Assembly: GCA_019638615.1 (NCBI GenBank)
Contig: JAHBTL010000011.1
Location: 96,359 to 160,358 of the forward strand
Source of the DNA: Chitinophagaceae bacterium
GTDB taxonomy: Bacteria; Bacteroidota; Bacteroidia; Chitinophagales; Chitinophagaceae
Direction of reading: 5' to 3'
Length of the DNA: 64,000 bases
Notes under the pieces: model-generated
What the model saw: only the letters and a program-made list of their open reading frames with translations
Database searches by the model: none
Told to the model about the DNA's origin: nothing
Part shown: piece by piece, positions 9,027 to 17,280 of the stretch
Position numbering within the stretch: the first letter of the stretch is position 1
How the letters are laid out: each line of letters starts with the position of its first letter
Program-made: the position numbers and the translations under genes

Positions 9027-10730
9027 CTATTGATATCTCTTTCTCATAACCGCTATATAAATTACCGCGAACAAAATAACCAGTGCAACAGGCCCTGCGA
9101 TGGCAATCATTTGCCAGAACGACCTGTTTTCCTCTGTTTTCTTTTTATCCAGCAGGCGCAGGGTATAGTCTTTTCCCCTAGTTTTAAGGATGTCAGGATT
9201 TCCTACCAGGTATTCAAGACAGTTCAAAAAGAATTCCTTATTGGCATATCTGTAATGGGTAAACGGATTTTCACCCATCTCCAAAGGACCCTGGCTTTGT
9301 GATACTTCATTGGTTACAATATCCGCATCGGATACCACGATCATTTTATTGCTGCCTTCTGTGGAAGCCCGGAAGGGTTTTTTATGAATATTCGCCAGGC
9401 TGTCTTTTAGTGCCAGTGAAATGCGGTTGGCAAACAGGGAACTGAATTGCCCTTCGAGCAGCACGGCTACAGGAATTTTTTCCCTGTTGAACGTTCTTAT
9501 ATCATCTTCTGTTTGTGCGCTGTTTAGCTCCACTTTGGCAGGCGTACTGGTAATACGCGAATTGCCGGAAGTGGCGAGCAATATTGTTTTTTGTACGCCT
9601 GGCGACTGAACCGTATCAAGCGACTGTGGAAACTGTGCCAGTACATAATCCAGGTTTTTGGCAATGGGATTGTTATTGGGCGAAGTCAGCAGGGGGAAAT
9701 AAGTCCAGTCTATCAACTGCAGTTGCGGACGATCTCCGAACGACCCCACTGCCATCGGTACCTGGCTGCAGGTAAGATCCTGCACCAGGTCGGGATTAAT
9801 GCGCACGCCATATTTAAACAGCAGGTCGTCTATATTCAATCCCATATCAAAAGCGATAAAATTCCCCTGGGTACGTCTCAGGCTGTCAAGGCTTGCATAC
9901 AGGTTATCTATCAGCCACACCATTTTACCGCCGTTCATTACATACTGATCCAGTTTCAGCTTCTGCGCATCGCTGAAGCCGGCTTGCGGTTTTACTACCA
10001 GCAGCGCGTCAAAGACATCCGGTATTACAGGCACACTGTCTATCGGCAACCAGCCAAATCCATATTCCTGCTTAATAGTGCCCTGTATTAAATCGTATAC
10101 TGCCAGGTTTTGCGGCTGCCCGTTCCCGGTAAGATATCCGATCACAGGTACCGTATCTCTCATGACTTTATCAATGGAGCCGGCCAGCTTGTATTCCAGC
10201 AAAGCCTCCGCATTGTTCAACGACTCCAGTCCACCTGTCATATCCAGGCCTTTCAGCAGGTTCACGCCCACCACCCTGTCCTGGTATTCAATCACCGCCC
10301 CGGGGTAAACCAGACGTTGTTCCTCTCCTTCCCCCCGTTTTACCTGCGCCTTTACATTTGTGGGATGAATACCCATCCGTTGCAAAGAATCGATCAATAC
10401 CATTTTGGAAGAATCATTCATTCCCTCCCCGGGCTTCCTGAAATAGTACTGGATATGATTGCCTCCTATTTCTTTAAACTCCTGCAACATATCCCTGGTG
10501 TTGCCCGCCAGCTTTTTAAATCCCGCCGGCATATCCCCTTCCAGGAAAACAGTTACCGTTACCGGTTCCTTTACCGAATGCAGCAGGTTGCGGGTAGCCT
10601 GGGAAATAGTATACCTTTTTTCTGCAGTAAGGTCAATGCGGCTGTGCCATTGGGCAGCCAGCAGGTTAATGATTACCAACCCGGCAAGAACATACAGCCA
10701 GCCGTATTTTGAATACAATATTTTTTGCAT
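9027..10730 (-). CDS. gldG: Gliding motility ABC transporter substrate-binding-like subunit GldG
   Basis: GldG works with GldF and an ATPase, GldA, in an ABC complex linked to gliding in Bacteroidota. The protein starts with an N-terminal membrane segment (YVLAGLVIINLLAAQW), then RIDLTAEKRYTISQATRNLL, the hallmark opening of the GldG/ABC_transp_aux family. It ends with a second membrane helix (MIAIAGPVALVILFAVIYIAVM). The large middle part is periplasmic. It starts 4 bases after the gldF stop, so the two are co-transcribed. gldA is not in the window. Confidence 0.93.
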   Translation of the reverse strand: MQKILYSKYGWLYVLAGLVIINLLAAQWHSRIDLTAEKRYTISQATRNLLHSVKEPVTVTVFLEGDMPAGFKKLAGNTRDMLQEFKEIGGNHIQYYFRKPGEGMNDSSKMVLIDSLQRMGIHPTNVKAQVKRGEGEEQRLVYPGAVIEYQDRVVGVNLLKGLDMTGGLESLNNAEALLEYKLAGSIDKVMRDTVPVIGYLTGNGQPQNLAVYDLIQGTIKQEYGFGWLPIDSVPVIPDVFDALLVVKPQAGFSDAQKLKLDQYVMNGGKMVWLIDNLYASLDSLRRTQGNFIAFDMGLNIDDLLFKYGVRINPDLVQDLTCSQVPMAVGSFGDRPQLQLIDWTYFPLLTSPNNNPIAKNLDYVLAQFPQSLDTVQSPGVQKTILLATSGNSRITSTPAKVELNSAQTEDDIRTFNREKIPVAVLLEGQFSSLFANRISLALKDSLANIHKKPFRASTEGSNKMIVVSDADIVTNEVSQSQGPLEMGENPFTHYRYANKEFFLNCLEYLVGNPDILKTRGKDYTLRLLDKKKTEENRSFWQMIAIAGPVALVILFAVIYIAVMRKRYQ

Positions 10731-10734
10731 AGCA

Positions 10735-11454
10735 TCAGCGGTTCAATAGTTTTTTATGCGTAACAAACAGGAAGAAGGCTACCAGGCTCAAAAAATAAAC
10801 AATATCCCTTGAGTCGAGCGCGCCACGGCTCAGGCTGCGGTAGTGAAAATCCATACCGATCATTTCAATGATATAATCCGGCCCGCCCTGTAAAGCGCCT
10901 GTTTTACTGACAGCGGTAAAACCGCTGTATAATATGAAACAAATAAAAGCGCTTATTAAAAATGAAACCACGGCGTTGCCGGTAAAGCTGCTGCAGCATA
11001 TGCCCACCGCGGTAAACGCAGCAGCCAGGGAAAACAAGCCCACATAAGAACCCGCTATCCCTCCTCCATCCATGCCACCGTCGGAAAGACTGTCGATCGT
11101 AAAAACATATAGAAGAGTAGGCAGTAATGCCACTGTAACAATAATAAGGCTTGCGATGTATTTACCGGTAATAATGTTCCATTTGCTCAACGGGAGGGTG
11201 ACCAGGATTTCATAAGTACCCGCTTTAAACTCATCGGAAAAACTGCGCATGGTAATAGCGGGGATCAACAGCAATAATATCCAGGGAGCCAGCTCAAAAA
11301 ACTGGTCAAGGGTCGCATAGCCCGCGTCAAAAACATTGGTGTCAGGAAATACAAACAGGAACAAACCGCTTAGCAACAGGAAAATAACAATGGCAATATA
11401 GCCGGTAAGGTTACTAAAAAACTGCCTGAGCTCTTTTTTACAGATCGCGAACAT
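10735..11454 (-). CDS. gldF: Gliding motility ABC transporter permease subunit GldF
   Basis: This is a roughly 239-residue membrane protein with about six hydrophobic helices. Its start MFAICKKELRQFFSNLTGYIAI and the loop MRSFSDEFKAGTYEILVTLPLSKW are typical of GldF and related ABC-2 permeases. I chose the ATG at 11454. A longer reading to 11502 would add 16 residues (MIFYRACVPSSRINYY) that do not fit the family and cover the leader. gldG follows after 4 bases. A TATTTTTG element about 60 bases upstream probably drives the pair. Confidence 0.92.
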   Translation of the reverse strand: MFAICKKELRQFFSNLTGYIAIVIFLLLSGLFLFVFPDTNVFDAGYATLDQFFELAPWILLLLIPAITMRSFSDEFKAGTYEILVTLPLSKWNIITGKYIASLIIVTVALLPTLLYVFTIDSLSDGGMDGGGIAGSYVGLFSLAAAFTAVGICCSSFTGNAVVSFLISAFICFILYSGFTAVSKTGALQGGPDYIIEMIGMDFHYRSLSRGALDSRDIVYFLSLVAFFLFVTHKKLLNR

Positions 11455-11513
11455 GTAATAGTTTATTCTGGATGATGGAACGCATGCCCGGTAAAAAATC
11501 ACCCGGGCCGGCT

Positions 11514-11521
11514 CAAAAATA
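11514..11521 (-). promoter_or_regulatory. -7 promoter element of gldFG
   Basis: Minus-strand TATTTTTG, an exact TAnnTTTG match, lies about 60 bases ahead of the gldF ATG at 11454. It supports the shorter gldF start. A clear -33 TTG is not visible. Confidence 0.4.
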
Positions 11522-11650
11522 CAATTGTGTATCGATACCCTTAAAAATTATTGATGTTACATGTAATTTTTTCTTTAACTTTCTATCGCTAACAACATTT
11601 CCGACTCCTGTGAAACGATCATAATTTTTTAATAACACTAACAGGAACTC

Positions 11651-13777
11651 ATGAAAAAACACCTTTTAACGCTGCTTATTATTGCACCATTGTTCATTTA
11701 CCCGCAACAAACTTATACATGGGCTGTATCCTCCGGATCCTGGTCGGCCGCTTCAAACTGGTTGCCGCAAAGAACTACTCCCGCGGCAGACGATATTCTT
11801 GAATTTAATGCCACAGCAACTGTTACAGGTTTGCCGCCATCTGAAACCGTTGGCAAAATAAGCGTATATAATAACGCAAATGTTACATTTAGTTCGGCTG
11901 CCGGCAGTGCCATCAGTATTGGCAATGCTGTTGTGCCGGCTCCTCATTTCGCCATCGCTGCCGGGGCTGCCGCCAATATTACGGGCGCCAATATTATTTC
12001 ATTTAATATGGGCGCCGGCTTTTCGGCACAGGTTGATGGCAATCTCAGCTTCGGCGGAACAGCCCATCGCTTAACGGCTTTAACTGCCAATGCCATTACA
12101 TTCTCCGACGGTGCTGTATTTACGGCAGATGCAGGCTTCGACGGCAATCCTTTTGGCAATGCCGCTGCCAATGAAAACACGGTGATCTTTCAAAGCGGCG
12201 CAACGTATATTCGTAAAGGTGGGGGAAATCCTTTTGGGCTTGCAGCTCCCAATGCTGTTACCATATTCAGCAGCGGCAGCATTTACCGTCATCAGGTTAA
12301 TGGTACCGGGCCTTCGCTGGCTGGCAGAACTTATGGCAATGTATATATTGAGTCCAATGTAAGCTTTGCAGGCATTGGTTCGGTTAGGGATTGCATCATA
12401 CAAAATGATTTGAATGTCTTATCCGGATTTTTCTCTTTCAAGCCTAATTCGCTGGGTTTGCATACCGGCAATTTTAATATTTATGGAGATATTCTTGCTT
12501 CCGGGACTTCATATATAGATATAGGAAGCGCTTATATGCCCGGCGCTGTTCAGCTCCCGGGATCCAGCCAGACTATCGGCGGGGGCGGAGGTTCGGGTCT
12601 GATTATGCTGGGCAATCTTACGGTTAGTAATACAAGCACCACATTGCTGAGACCTGTTGCTGTTTCCGGCACGCTTTCACTTCAAAATGGCAAAATGATC
12701 ACTTCCTCCACCTGCCTGCTTACGCTTACTGCTACGGCTGCTATCCAAAGCTGTATGCACGATTATACCCATCTTCCTTATACTGATATCGGCTGTGATC
12801 TTTCGTATGTGGAAGGTCCCATACAAAAACAGGGGTTATCAGGCAATGATTTTGTTTTTCCGGTAGGTGTAAATGGCAAGCTCAGACCCGCCGCTGTAAG
12901 AAATGCAACAGGTGATTTTACCGTAGAGTTTATACGCGGCGATCCATATATTGACCTGGGAAGTACGATGGGGCCAGGTATTCATCATACCAGCCATCTG
13001 GAATATTGGAACATCGACGCATCCGGCACGGCCGGCATTGAGCTGAGCTTTTTTGATCCCAACAGCGGTGGTGTTACGGATATGAATGCCCTGCGTGTGG
13101 TAAGATTTGATGGAATCCAATGGGCAGACCAGGGAGTGGGTGGTTATTTGGGGTCGCCCGGAGCCAACGGCTCCATAACCAGCTCCCCTGTGCCCGGTTC
13201 CGGCAGCTTTACACTTGCCGGGGCATTGGGATACCCCAATAACCCGCTGCCGGCTAATCCGGTAATTTTTAATGCCACTGTTCAGGGGGGAAATGTTTTA
13301 TTGAGCTGGTCGGTTCCCGATGAAACATCATATAAATATTATATATTGGAAAGAGAATCAGCACCCGGCATTTTTGTTCCTGCCAGTCCGCTAGTTTACC
13401 CTCAAAATATTGATAATCAAATGTATAATTATATTGACGGCAATCCTGTTGAGGGTAAAAATGTATACCGGTTAAAGCTGGTAAAGCAGGATGGAGAGAT
13501 CGTATACTCCCCGGTATCAACCATATACTTCCGGGATAAGCCGGTTCTGCATGTTTACCCTAACCCTGCCCGGGAAAAAATATTTATAAAAATTCCGGAT
13601 TCACGCAGCATTTCCAATTTGGTTATTGTCAATATATCCGGTTCAGTTGCCAAACGGGTGAATACCCAATACCAAACTACTGTTGAGATAGATGTGCTGA
13701 ACTTATTACCGGGGACCTATTTTATTAAATTGATGCAATTATCATCGCCCGTAATTGTAAAATTTATCAAGTTTTAA
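11651..13777 (+). CDS. Secreted protein with type IX secretion (Por) C-terminal sorting domain
   Basis: A signal peptide (MKKHLLTLLIIAPLFIYPQQ) leads into a 500-residue region of short beta-strand repeats rich in G, A, N and T. Recurring phrases such as ITFSDGAVFTADAGF and ANENTVIFQSGATY fit a beta-helix. After about residue 530 comes a fibronectin-like segment (NGNVLLSWSVPDETSYKYYILERES style), and then a T9SS type A sorting domain. The last part begins VLHVYPNPAREKIFIKI and ends LLPGTYFIKLMQLSSPVIVKF. The protein is probably exported by type IX secretion and attached to the surface. I see no catalytic motif, so adhesion or a structural role is inference. A strong intrinsic terminator follows. 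Confidence 0.85.
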   Translation: MKKHLLTLLIIAPLFIYPQQTYTWAVSSGSWSAASNWLPQRTTPAADDILEFNATATVTGLPPSETVGKISVYNNANVTFSSAAGSAISIGNAVVPAPHFAIAAGAAANITGANIISFNMGAGFSAQVDGNLSFGGTAHRLTALTANAITFSDGAVFTADAGFDGNPFGNAAANENTVIFQSGATYIRKGGGNPFGLAAPNAVTIFSSGSIYRHQVNGTGPSLAGRTYGNVYIESNVSFAGIGSVRDCIIQNDLNVLSGFFSFKPNSLGLHTGNFNIYGDILASGTSYIDIGSAYMPGAVQLPGSSQTIGGGGGSGLIMLGNLTVSNTSTTLLRPVAVSGTLSLQNGKMITSSTCLLTLTATAAIQSCMHDYTHLPYTDIGCDLSYVEGPIQKQGLSGNDFVFPVGVNGKLRPAAVRNATGDFTVEFIRGDPYIDLGSTMGPGIHHTSHLEYWNIDASGTAGIELSFFDPNSGGVTDMNALRVVRFDGIQWADQGVGGYLGSPGANGSITSSPVPGSGSFTLAGALGYPNNPLPANPVIFNATVQGGNVLLSWSVPDETSYKYYILERESAPGIFVPASPLVYPQNIDNQMYNYIDGNPVEGKNVYRLKLVKQDGEIVYSPVSTIYFRDKPVLHVYPNPAREKIFIKIPDSRSISNLVIVNISGSVAKRVNTQYQTTVEIDVLNLLPGTYFIKLMQLSSPVIVKFIKF

Positions 13778-13806
13778 TCAATAATAGCCCCAAAACCAAC
13801 TGCAAG

Positions 13807-13838
13807 GAGGCTGCTGATGTAAGCAGCCTCTTTTTATT
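13807..13838 (+). terminator. Rho-independent terminator after the T9SS-sorted protein
   Basis: A perfect 9-bp stem, GAGGCTGCT / AGCAGCCTC, encloses a 6-nt loop and is followed by TTTTTATT. It starts 29 bases past the stop codon at 13777. Confidence 0.9.
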
Positions 13839-14024
13839 GTAGCGGGTTTATATTCATGATTTTTTTGTAATCTGCCGGTTTATACAGCAGGACAATACCG
13901 CTGAAAAAATGGAAAAAATTATTATACATTTTTCCTTTTCAAAATTAAATTTGCGATAGTTTAAAGAGGAAATAAACCCTTTGATGAACTGGACCTTTAA
14001 TTTTTTTATTGCTCAAAACTAACA

Positions 14025-14678
14025 TTGTCATTGCCGGGAGAAAATAACCAGGATGATTTTTTGCTGATGCAGCGGTTGCGACAAAATGATGCCGCGGCAT
14101 TCATTGAATTGTATAACAGGTATCATGTAAAAATGTATAACTGGCTGATACGCTTTGTAAAGCTGCCGGACCAGGCTGAGGATATTATCCAGGAAACCTT
14201 TTTAAAGATTTGGGAGATACGGCATCGCCTTCAGCCACAGCAGTCCTTTCCTGCCTACCTGTATCGCATAAGCCGTAATAAGGCCCTTAAGCTGCTGAAA
14301 AAAATTTCAAGGGATGAAAAACTGCGCAGCAGGGTATTGCTCCTGTCTGCTGTTGAGATCAACGACCCCGAGAAAAGCTTTCAATGGCAGCAATACCAGC
14401 AGTTGCTGGACAATGCGATCAACCGGTTACCAGCTCAAAGGCAAAAAGTGTTTAAGCTGTGCCGGCACAACAATAAAACCTACGATGAAGTAGCACAAGA
14501 GCTTGGTATTTCAAGGAACACCGTAAAGGAGCACATGATCAAAGCGTTACAGGATATCAGGCAGCAATTTTGCAGGTATGGAGAGGTTACCCTTATGATG
14601 GTGTTTTGCAGTGTCATTACTTTTTATGTGTTTGGAGGTAACTTCCTGCATCCATTACCGGGATCAGGGCATTTTTAA
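14025..14678 (+). CDS. ECF-type RNA polymerase sigma factor (FecI-like)
   Basis: Region 2 (DDFLLMQRLRQNDAAAFIELYNRY, then DQAEDIIQETFLKIWE) and region 4 (LPAQRQKVFKLCRHNNKTYDEVAQELGISRNTVKEHMIKAL) are clear. The Bacteroidota FecI-like ECF group pairs with FecR anti-sigma factors and STN-type SusC receptors, all found just downstream. The start is TTG at 14025 (or TTG at 14031): an in-frame stop lies at 13996-13998 and the first ATG falls inside region 2. A hydrophobic tail (MMVFCSVITFYVF) is common in this group, but the last 20 residues overlap the oppositely oriented PIN gene and may be a replaced end. Confidence 0.92.
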   Translation: MSLPGENNQDDFLLMQRLRQNDAAAFIELYNRYHVKMYNWLIRFVKLPDQAEDIIQETFLKIWEIRHRLQPQQSFPAYLYRISRNKALKLLKKISRDEKLRSRVLLLSAVEINDPEKSFQWQQYQQLLDNAINRLPAQRQKVFKLCRHNNKTYDEVAQELGISRNTVKEHMIKALQDIRQQFCRYGEVTLMMVFCSVITFYVFGGNFLHPLPGSGHF

Positions 14679-15033
14679 AATCTTTTTCATTTCGCGTAAT
14701 GATCACATCACAGTTTGCAGCGATGGCGCTGAAATACTGCATGGCATCTTCAAAGTCTTTAAAACCGGATAGGATTGCCTTCTCAATTACTTCATCATCC
14801 ATAATTGACATGCTGCAAATCAGTTTGAATTTCCGGATCTTTTCAAGGGCAACTTTAGCATTTTCATATTTTGAGAGCAGGTAATAAGCATTTGCGATCG
14901 AAGTCGGAGAAGTATAGACCTTTATTTTCTTTTTGTCTGCTAATGTCAAAATTTTTGCTGCAGGTTCATAAACGTTTTCTCTTTCTCCCAAAAAATCAAT
15001 AATGATATTTGTGTCTAAAAAAATTCGCTCCAT
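14617..15033 (-). CDS. PIN-domain ribonuclease toxin
   Basis: The protein has 138 residues with the usual PIN acidic residues: an N-terminal LDTNIIIDFLGE, a middle DDEVIEKAI, and FEDAMQYFSAIAANCDVIITRNEKDF near the C-terminus. PIN toxins of type II systems cut RNA and are held inactive by their antitoxin. The antitoxin gene lies immediately upstream in the same direction with one base between them. The 3' end overlaps the convergent sigma-factor gene by 62 bases. The C-terminus (ALIPVMDAGSYL) looks natural for the family, so the overlap probably arose by insertion into the sigma gene end. Confidence 0.9.
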   Translation of the reverse strand: MERIFLDTNIIIDFLGERENVYEPAAKILTLADKKKIKVYTSPTSIANAYYLLSKYENAKVALEKIRKFKLICSMSIMDDEVIEKAILSGFKDFEDAMQYFSAIAANCDVIITRNEKDFKNALIPVMDAGSYLQTHKK

Positions 15034-15034
15034 A

Positions 15035-15289
15035 TCATTGATACTTTTTGTTTAGAAAGTCAAGATATTCCTGTCTTGCCTTTCTATCATCTATATTTGC
15101 AGGAATACTTTTTCCACTTGAAATACTTTTTACAAAAGGTGAGATTTCAAAGTCATCATTTGGGTCGCGTGTTAACGAATCAAGATAATTTTCAATTAAT
15201 CTTGATAAGCTCGTTTTTTTATTGGAAGCGTAGCGCTTGGCACGTTCAATCACAGTTTCGTTCAGCTTTAATGTCAGTTTATTGTCCAT
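15035..15289 (-). CDS. DUF6364-type antitoxin
   Basis: This is an 84-residue protein: MDNKLTLKLNETVIERAKRY then ASNKKTSLSRLIENYLDSL. The beta-strand plus two helices suit a ribbon-helix-helix DNA-binding fold, and the C-terminal tail would bind the PIN toxin encoded one base downstream. I chose the ATG at 15289. A longer frame to 15475 would run through a promoter and a palindrome ladder. An excellent promoter with a 12-bp palindrome between its two elements precedes the gene, consistent with autoregulation by the toxin-antitoxin complex (inference). Confidence 0.85.
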   Translation of the reverse strand: MDNKLTLKLNETVIERAKRYASNKKTSLSRLIENYLDSLTRDPNDDFEISPFVKSISSGKSIPANIDDRKARQEYLDFLNKKYQ

Positions 15290-15310
15290 ATCACATCTGT
15301 TTAGTACGGA

Positions 15311-15341
15311 CAAATATATAAAATTTATACGTATAATCAAA
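15311..15341 (-). promoter_or_regulatory. Toxin-antitoxin promoter with an operator-like palindrome
   Basis: On the minus strand TTTG is followed by 19 bases and TATATTTG (15311-15318). This matches the Bacteroidota sigma consensus at both elements and in spacing. Between them is the perfect palindrome TTATACGTATAA (15325-15336), placed where a ribbon-helix-helix repressor could block polymerase. Confidence 0.7.
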
Positions 15342-15364
15342 ACAAATTTGTAATTTTCAGGCTT

Positions 15365-15505
15365 TTCACCCCCCACTTGCCATTCAACCCTTTCAGGGTT
15401 GTTTCCTCTGTTGCCTTTTATCCCCCAACTTTGTTGGGGGCTATTCACATGTAAGCCCTTCGGGCTTGTAGGCACAACCTGAAACCTTAAAAGGTTTTAG
15501 TTTTG
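15365..15505. repeat. Ladder of four short palindromes
   Basis: Four perfect inverted repeats follow each other: CAACCCT-TTC-AGGGTTG (15385-15401), CCCCCAAC-TTT-GTTGGGGG (15422-15440), AAGCCC-TTC-GGGCTT (15453-15467) and AAACCTT-AA-AAGGTTT (15482-15497). Starts are 37, 31 and 29 bases apart. Stem sequences differ while the architecture is kept. The ladder lies in the 593-base gap between the antitoxin promoter and fecR. Confidence 0.75.
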
Positions 15506-15882
15506 GGTTCCAGATTTGAAGTTGAATGAACAAATAATAAACCATAAACCTGGACCTGCAACCTGTAACTTGCAACCCGAAACCACACAAGGGTATAAGG
15601 TGAAAGGCATAAGGAATAGGGCTTTCAGTGATTTTCATTACCCTTTCTCCATCCTTTTACAACCCGAGACCTCAAACTTCAAACCCGAAACCTGCAACTT
15701 GCAACCCGAAACTATAAACATGGAACCTGCAACCCTAACCCGCAACAGCCATCAAATCTCAGATTTCAAATCCCCCCGCACCTCCAAACTTCAAACTATA
15801 AACCCGAAACTTTTTTACTCCCCCACCCACCCTCCAGGCTCTTTCAGGGCTTTAATTATAGTAAACAGGGCAATCCCAACGG
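15506..15882. repeat. Long degenerate word repeat upstream of the fecR gene
   Basis: About 300 bases consist of variants of AACCTGCAACTTGCAACCCG, AAACCATAAACCTGG, CAAACTTCAAACCCG and ATCAAATCTCAGATTTCAAA. An ORF of 138 codons runs through it, but its product is an artefact of the repeat. Only the last 50 bases before 15883 look like an ordinary leader, and I cannot assign a promoter. Confidence 0.65.
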
Positions 15883-17109
15883 ATGAAAAAGGACAGTACA
15901 TATTACCGGGAGCTGATGCTCCGCTACCTTGATAACAGGTGCACGCGGGAAGAAGCGGAGGAAATACTCGACTATATCGGCAAAGACGATTCCAACCGCC
16001 TGCTGCTTGAACAGCTGCAGGTCTCCTATAAAGCTTCCCTGCAGGAAGATGGTTTGCCTGAAGCTACCGGGTGGAGCGACCGGGTAAGAGCCGAGCTGCT
16101 GAAAAAAGCAGGTGCCGGCACTTCAGTTCCTTTTTATAAAAAACGAACCTTCCATGCCGCTGCGGCAGTTATTTTACTATTGCTTTCTGCAAGTATATTT
16201 TTTTATGTCAGCAGCGGCCGGCAGGCAGCGCCTCCCGATACGGCGTCAGAAAGAAAAAATGACACCATCGTGCCGGGGGGAGACAGGGCTACACTGACGC
16301 TGGCGGATGGCTCTGTAATTGATTTAAATGAGACGGGGAACGGGGATGTAGCGCTTCAGGGGAATGTAAAAGTGATAAAAGCAGGAGGAAAAATAAATTA
16401 TACTGCTTCCGATGCCGGCAGCAGCGCGGTGGTATATAATACAATTACCACACCCCGTGGCGGACAATATGCCGTGGTATTGGCCGACGGCAGTAAAATA
16501 TGGCTGAACGCGGCATCCTCGCTTCGGTTTCCTACATCCTTTAACGGCGCCGACAGGAGAGTGGAGCTGACAGGTGAAGGGTATTTTGAGATCGCCCGGA
16601 GCAAATCACCCGGTGGGAAAAAACAACCGTTTTATGTAACGATCAATGCGGCGTCCGGCAACGGGGGCATTGTTGAAGTGCTGGGCACACATTTCAATAT
16701 AATGGCCTACGATGAAGAAGGAGAGATCAATACCACCCTGCTGGAAGGAGCTGTAAAACTAAATATGCAGGGACAAAATGTGCAATTGCGGCCCGGGCAG
16801 CAGGCGCATGTAACAAAAGCAGGGCAACAAGTAGAAGTATTGGCGGATGTGGATATTGAAAGCGTGACGGCCTGGAAAAACGGCGAGTTCAGGTTCGACA
16901 ATACGGATGTAAAAGCCATCATGAGGCAGATAGGGCGCTGGTACGATATCAGCATTACGTACGATAAAAATGTTCCTGAAATAGGGCTTTCGGGAAAAAT
17001 CAAGCGGGAAAACAATATAGAGCAGTTGCTGGAGATACTGGAAGCCACTCATAAAGTCCGCTTCAGGATAGAAGGGAAAAATGTATTTGTAACGCCTTAC
17101 AAAAAATGA
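15883..17109 (+). CDS. FecR-family anti-sigma factor
   Basis: The N-terminal cytoplasmic part (about residues 1-80, LMLRYLDNRCTREEAEEIL) should bind the ECF sigma factor encoded upstream. One membrane helix follows (AAAAVILLLLSASIFFYVSS, about 86-107). Next comes the periplasmic FecR domain (TPRGGQYAVVLADGSKIWLNAASSLRFP, GEGYFEI, GTHFNIMAY), then the DUF4974 domain (FRFDNTDVKAIMRQIGRWYDISITYD to the end). DUF4974 would contact the STN domain of the SusC encoded next. Total length and order are normal. It is separated from its sigma gene by the toxin-antitoxin insertion and repeats. Confidence 0.93.
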   Translation: MKKDSTYYRELMLRYLDNRCTREEAEEILDYIGKDDSNRLLLEQLQVSYKASLQEDGLPEATGWSDRVRAELLKKAGAGTSVPFYKKRTFHAAAAVILLLLSASIFFYVSSGRQAAPPDTASERKNDTIVPGGDRATLTLADGSVIDLNETGNGDVALQGNVKVIKAGGKINYTASDAGSSAVVYNTITTPRGGQYAVVLADGSKIWLNAASSLRFPTSFNGADRRVELTGEGYFEIARSKSPGGKKQPFYVTINAASGNGGIVEVLGTHFNIMAYDEEGEINTTLLEGAVKLNMQGQNVQLRPGQQAHVTKAGQQVEVLADVDIESVTAWKNGEFRFDNTDVKAIMRQIGRWYDISITYDKNVPEIGLSGKIKRENNIEQLLEILEATHKVRFRIEGKNVFVTPYKK

Positions 17110-17280
17110 TAAACGCTTTCATTGCTTAACCAAAACTGTAATTGACATGAAAAAGAAGTAATGTACCAGGAAGCCTGAAGCAAAACCGGAAATGCGGTCA
17201 ACATTCCCGGCGATTGATCGGGCTGTTCAAAAAATTCAAACTGTGAGACTTAAATTTTTTAACCCAAACATTCCAAATTT
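17110..17280 (+). promoter_or_regulatory. Structured leader of the STN-SusC gene, with a four-codon ORF and hairpin
   Basis: ATG AAA AAG AAG TAA (17147-17161) encodes MKKK. It is followed by an imperfect hairpin CCGGAAATG / CATTCCCGG (17186-17210, one mismatch, 7-nt loop). Similar mini-ORF plus hairpin leaders seem, from memory, to recur ahead of FecR-linked SusC genes of Chitinophagaceae. An attenuation-like role is inference. Confidence 0.45.

Noticed and set aside
15385-15497. CRISPR array
   Set aside because: Spacing is regular but the four palindromes have different sequences, there are no constant repeats and no cas genes are present.
15516-15932. 138-codon ORF upstream of fecR
   Set aside because: Its sequence is the translation of degenerate AACCTGCAACC-type repeats and it overlaps the true fecR start.
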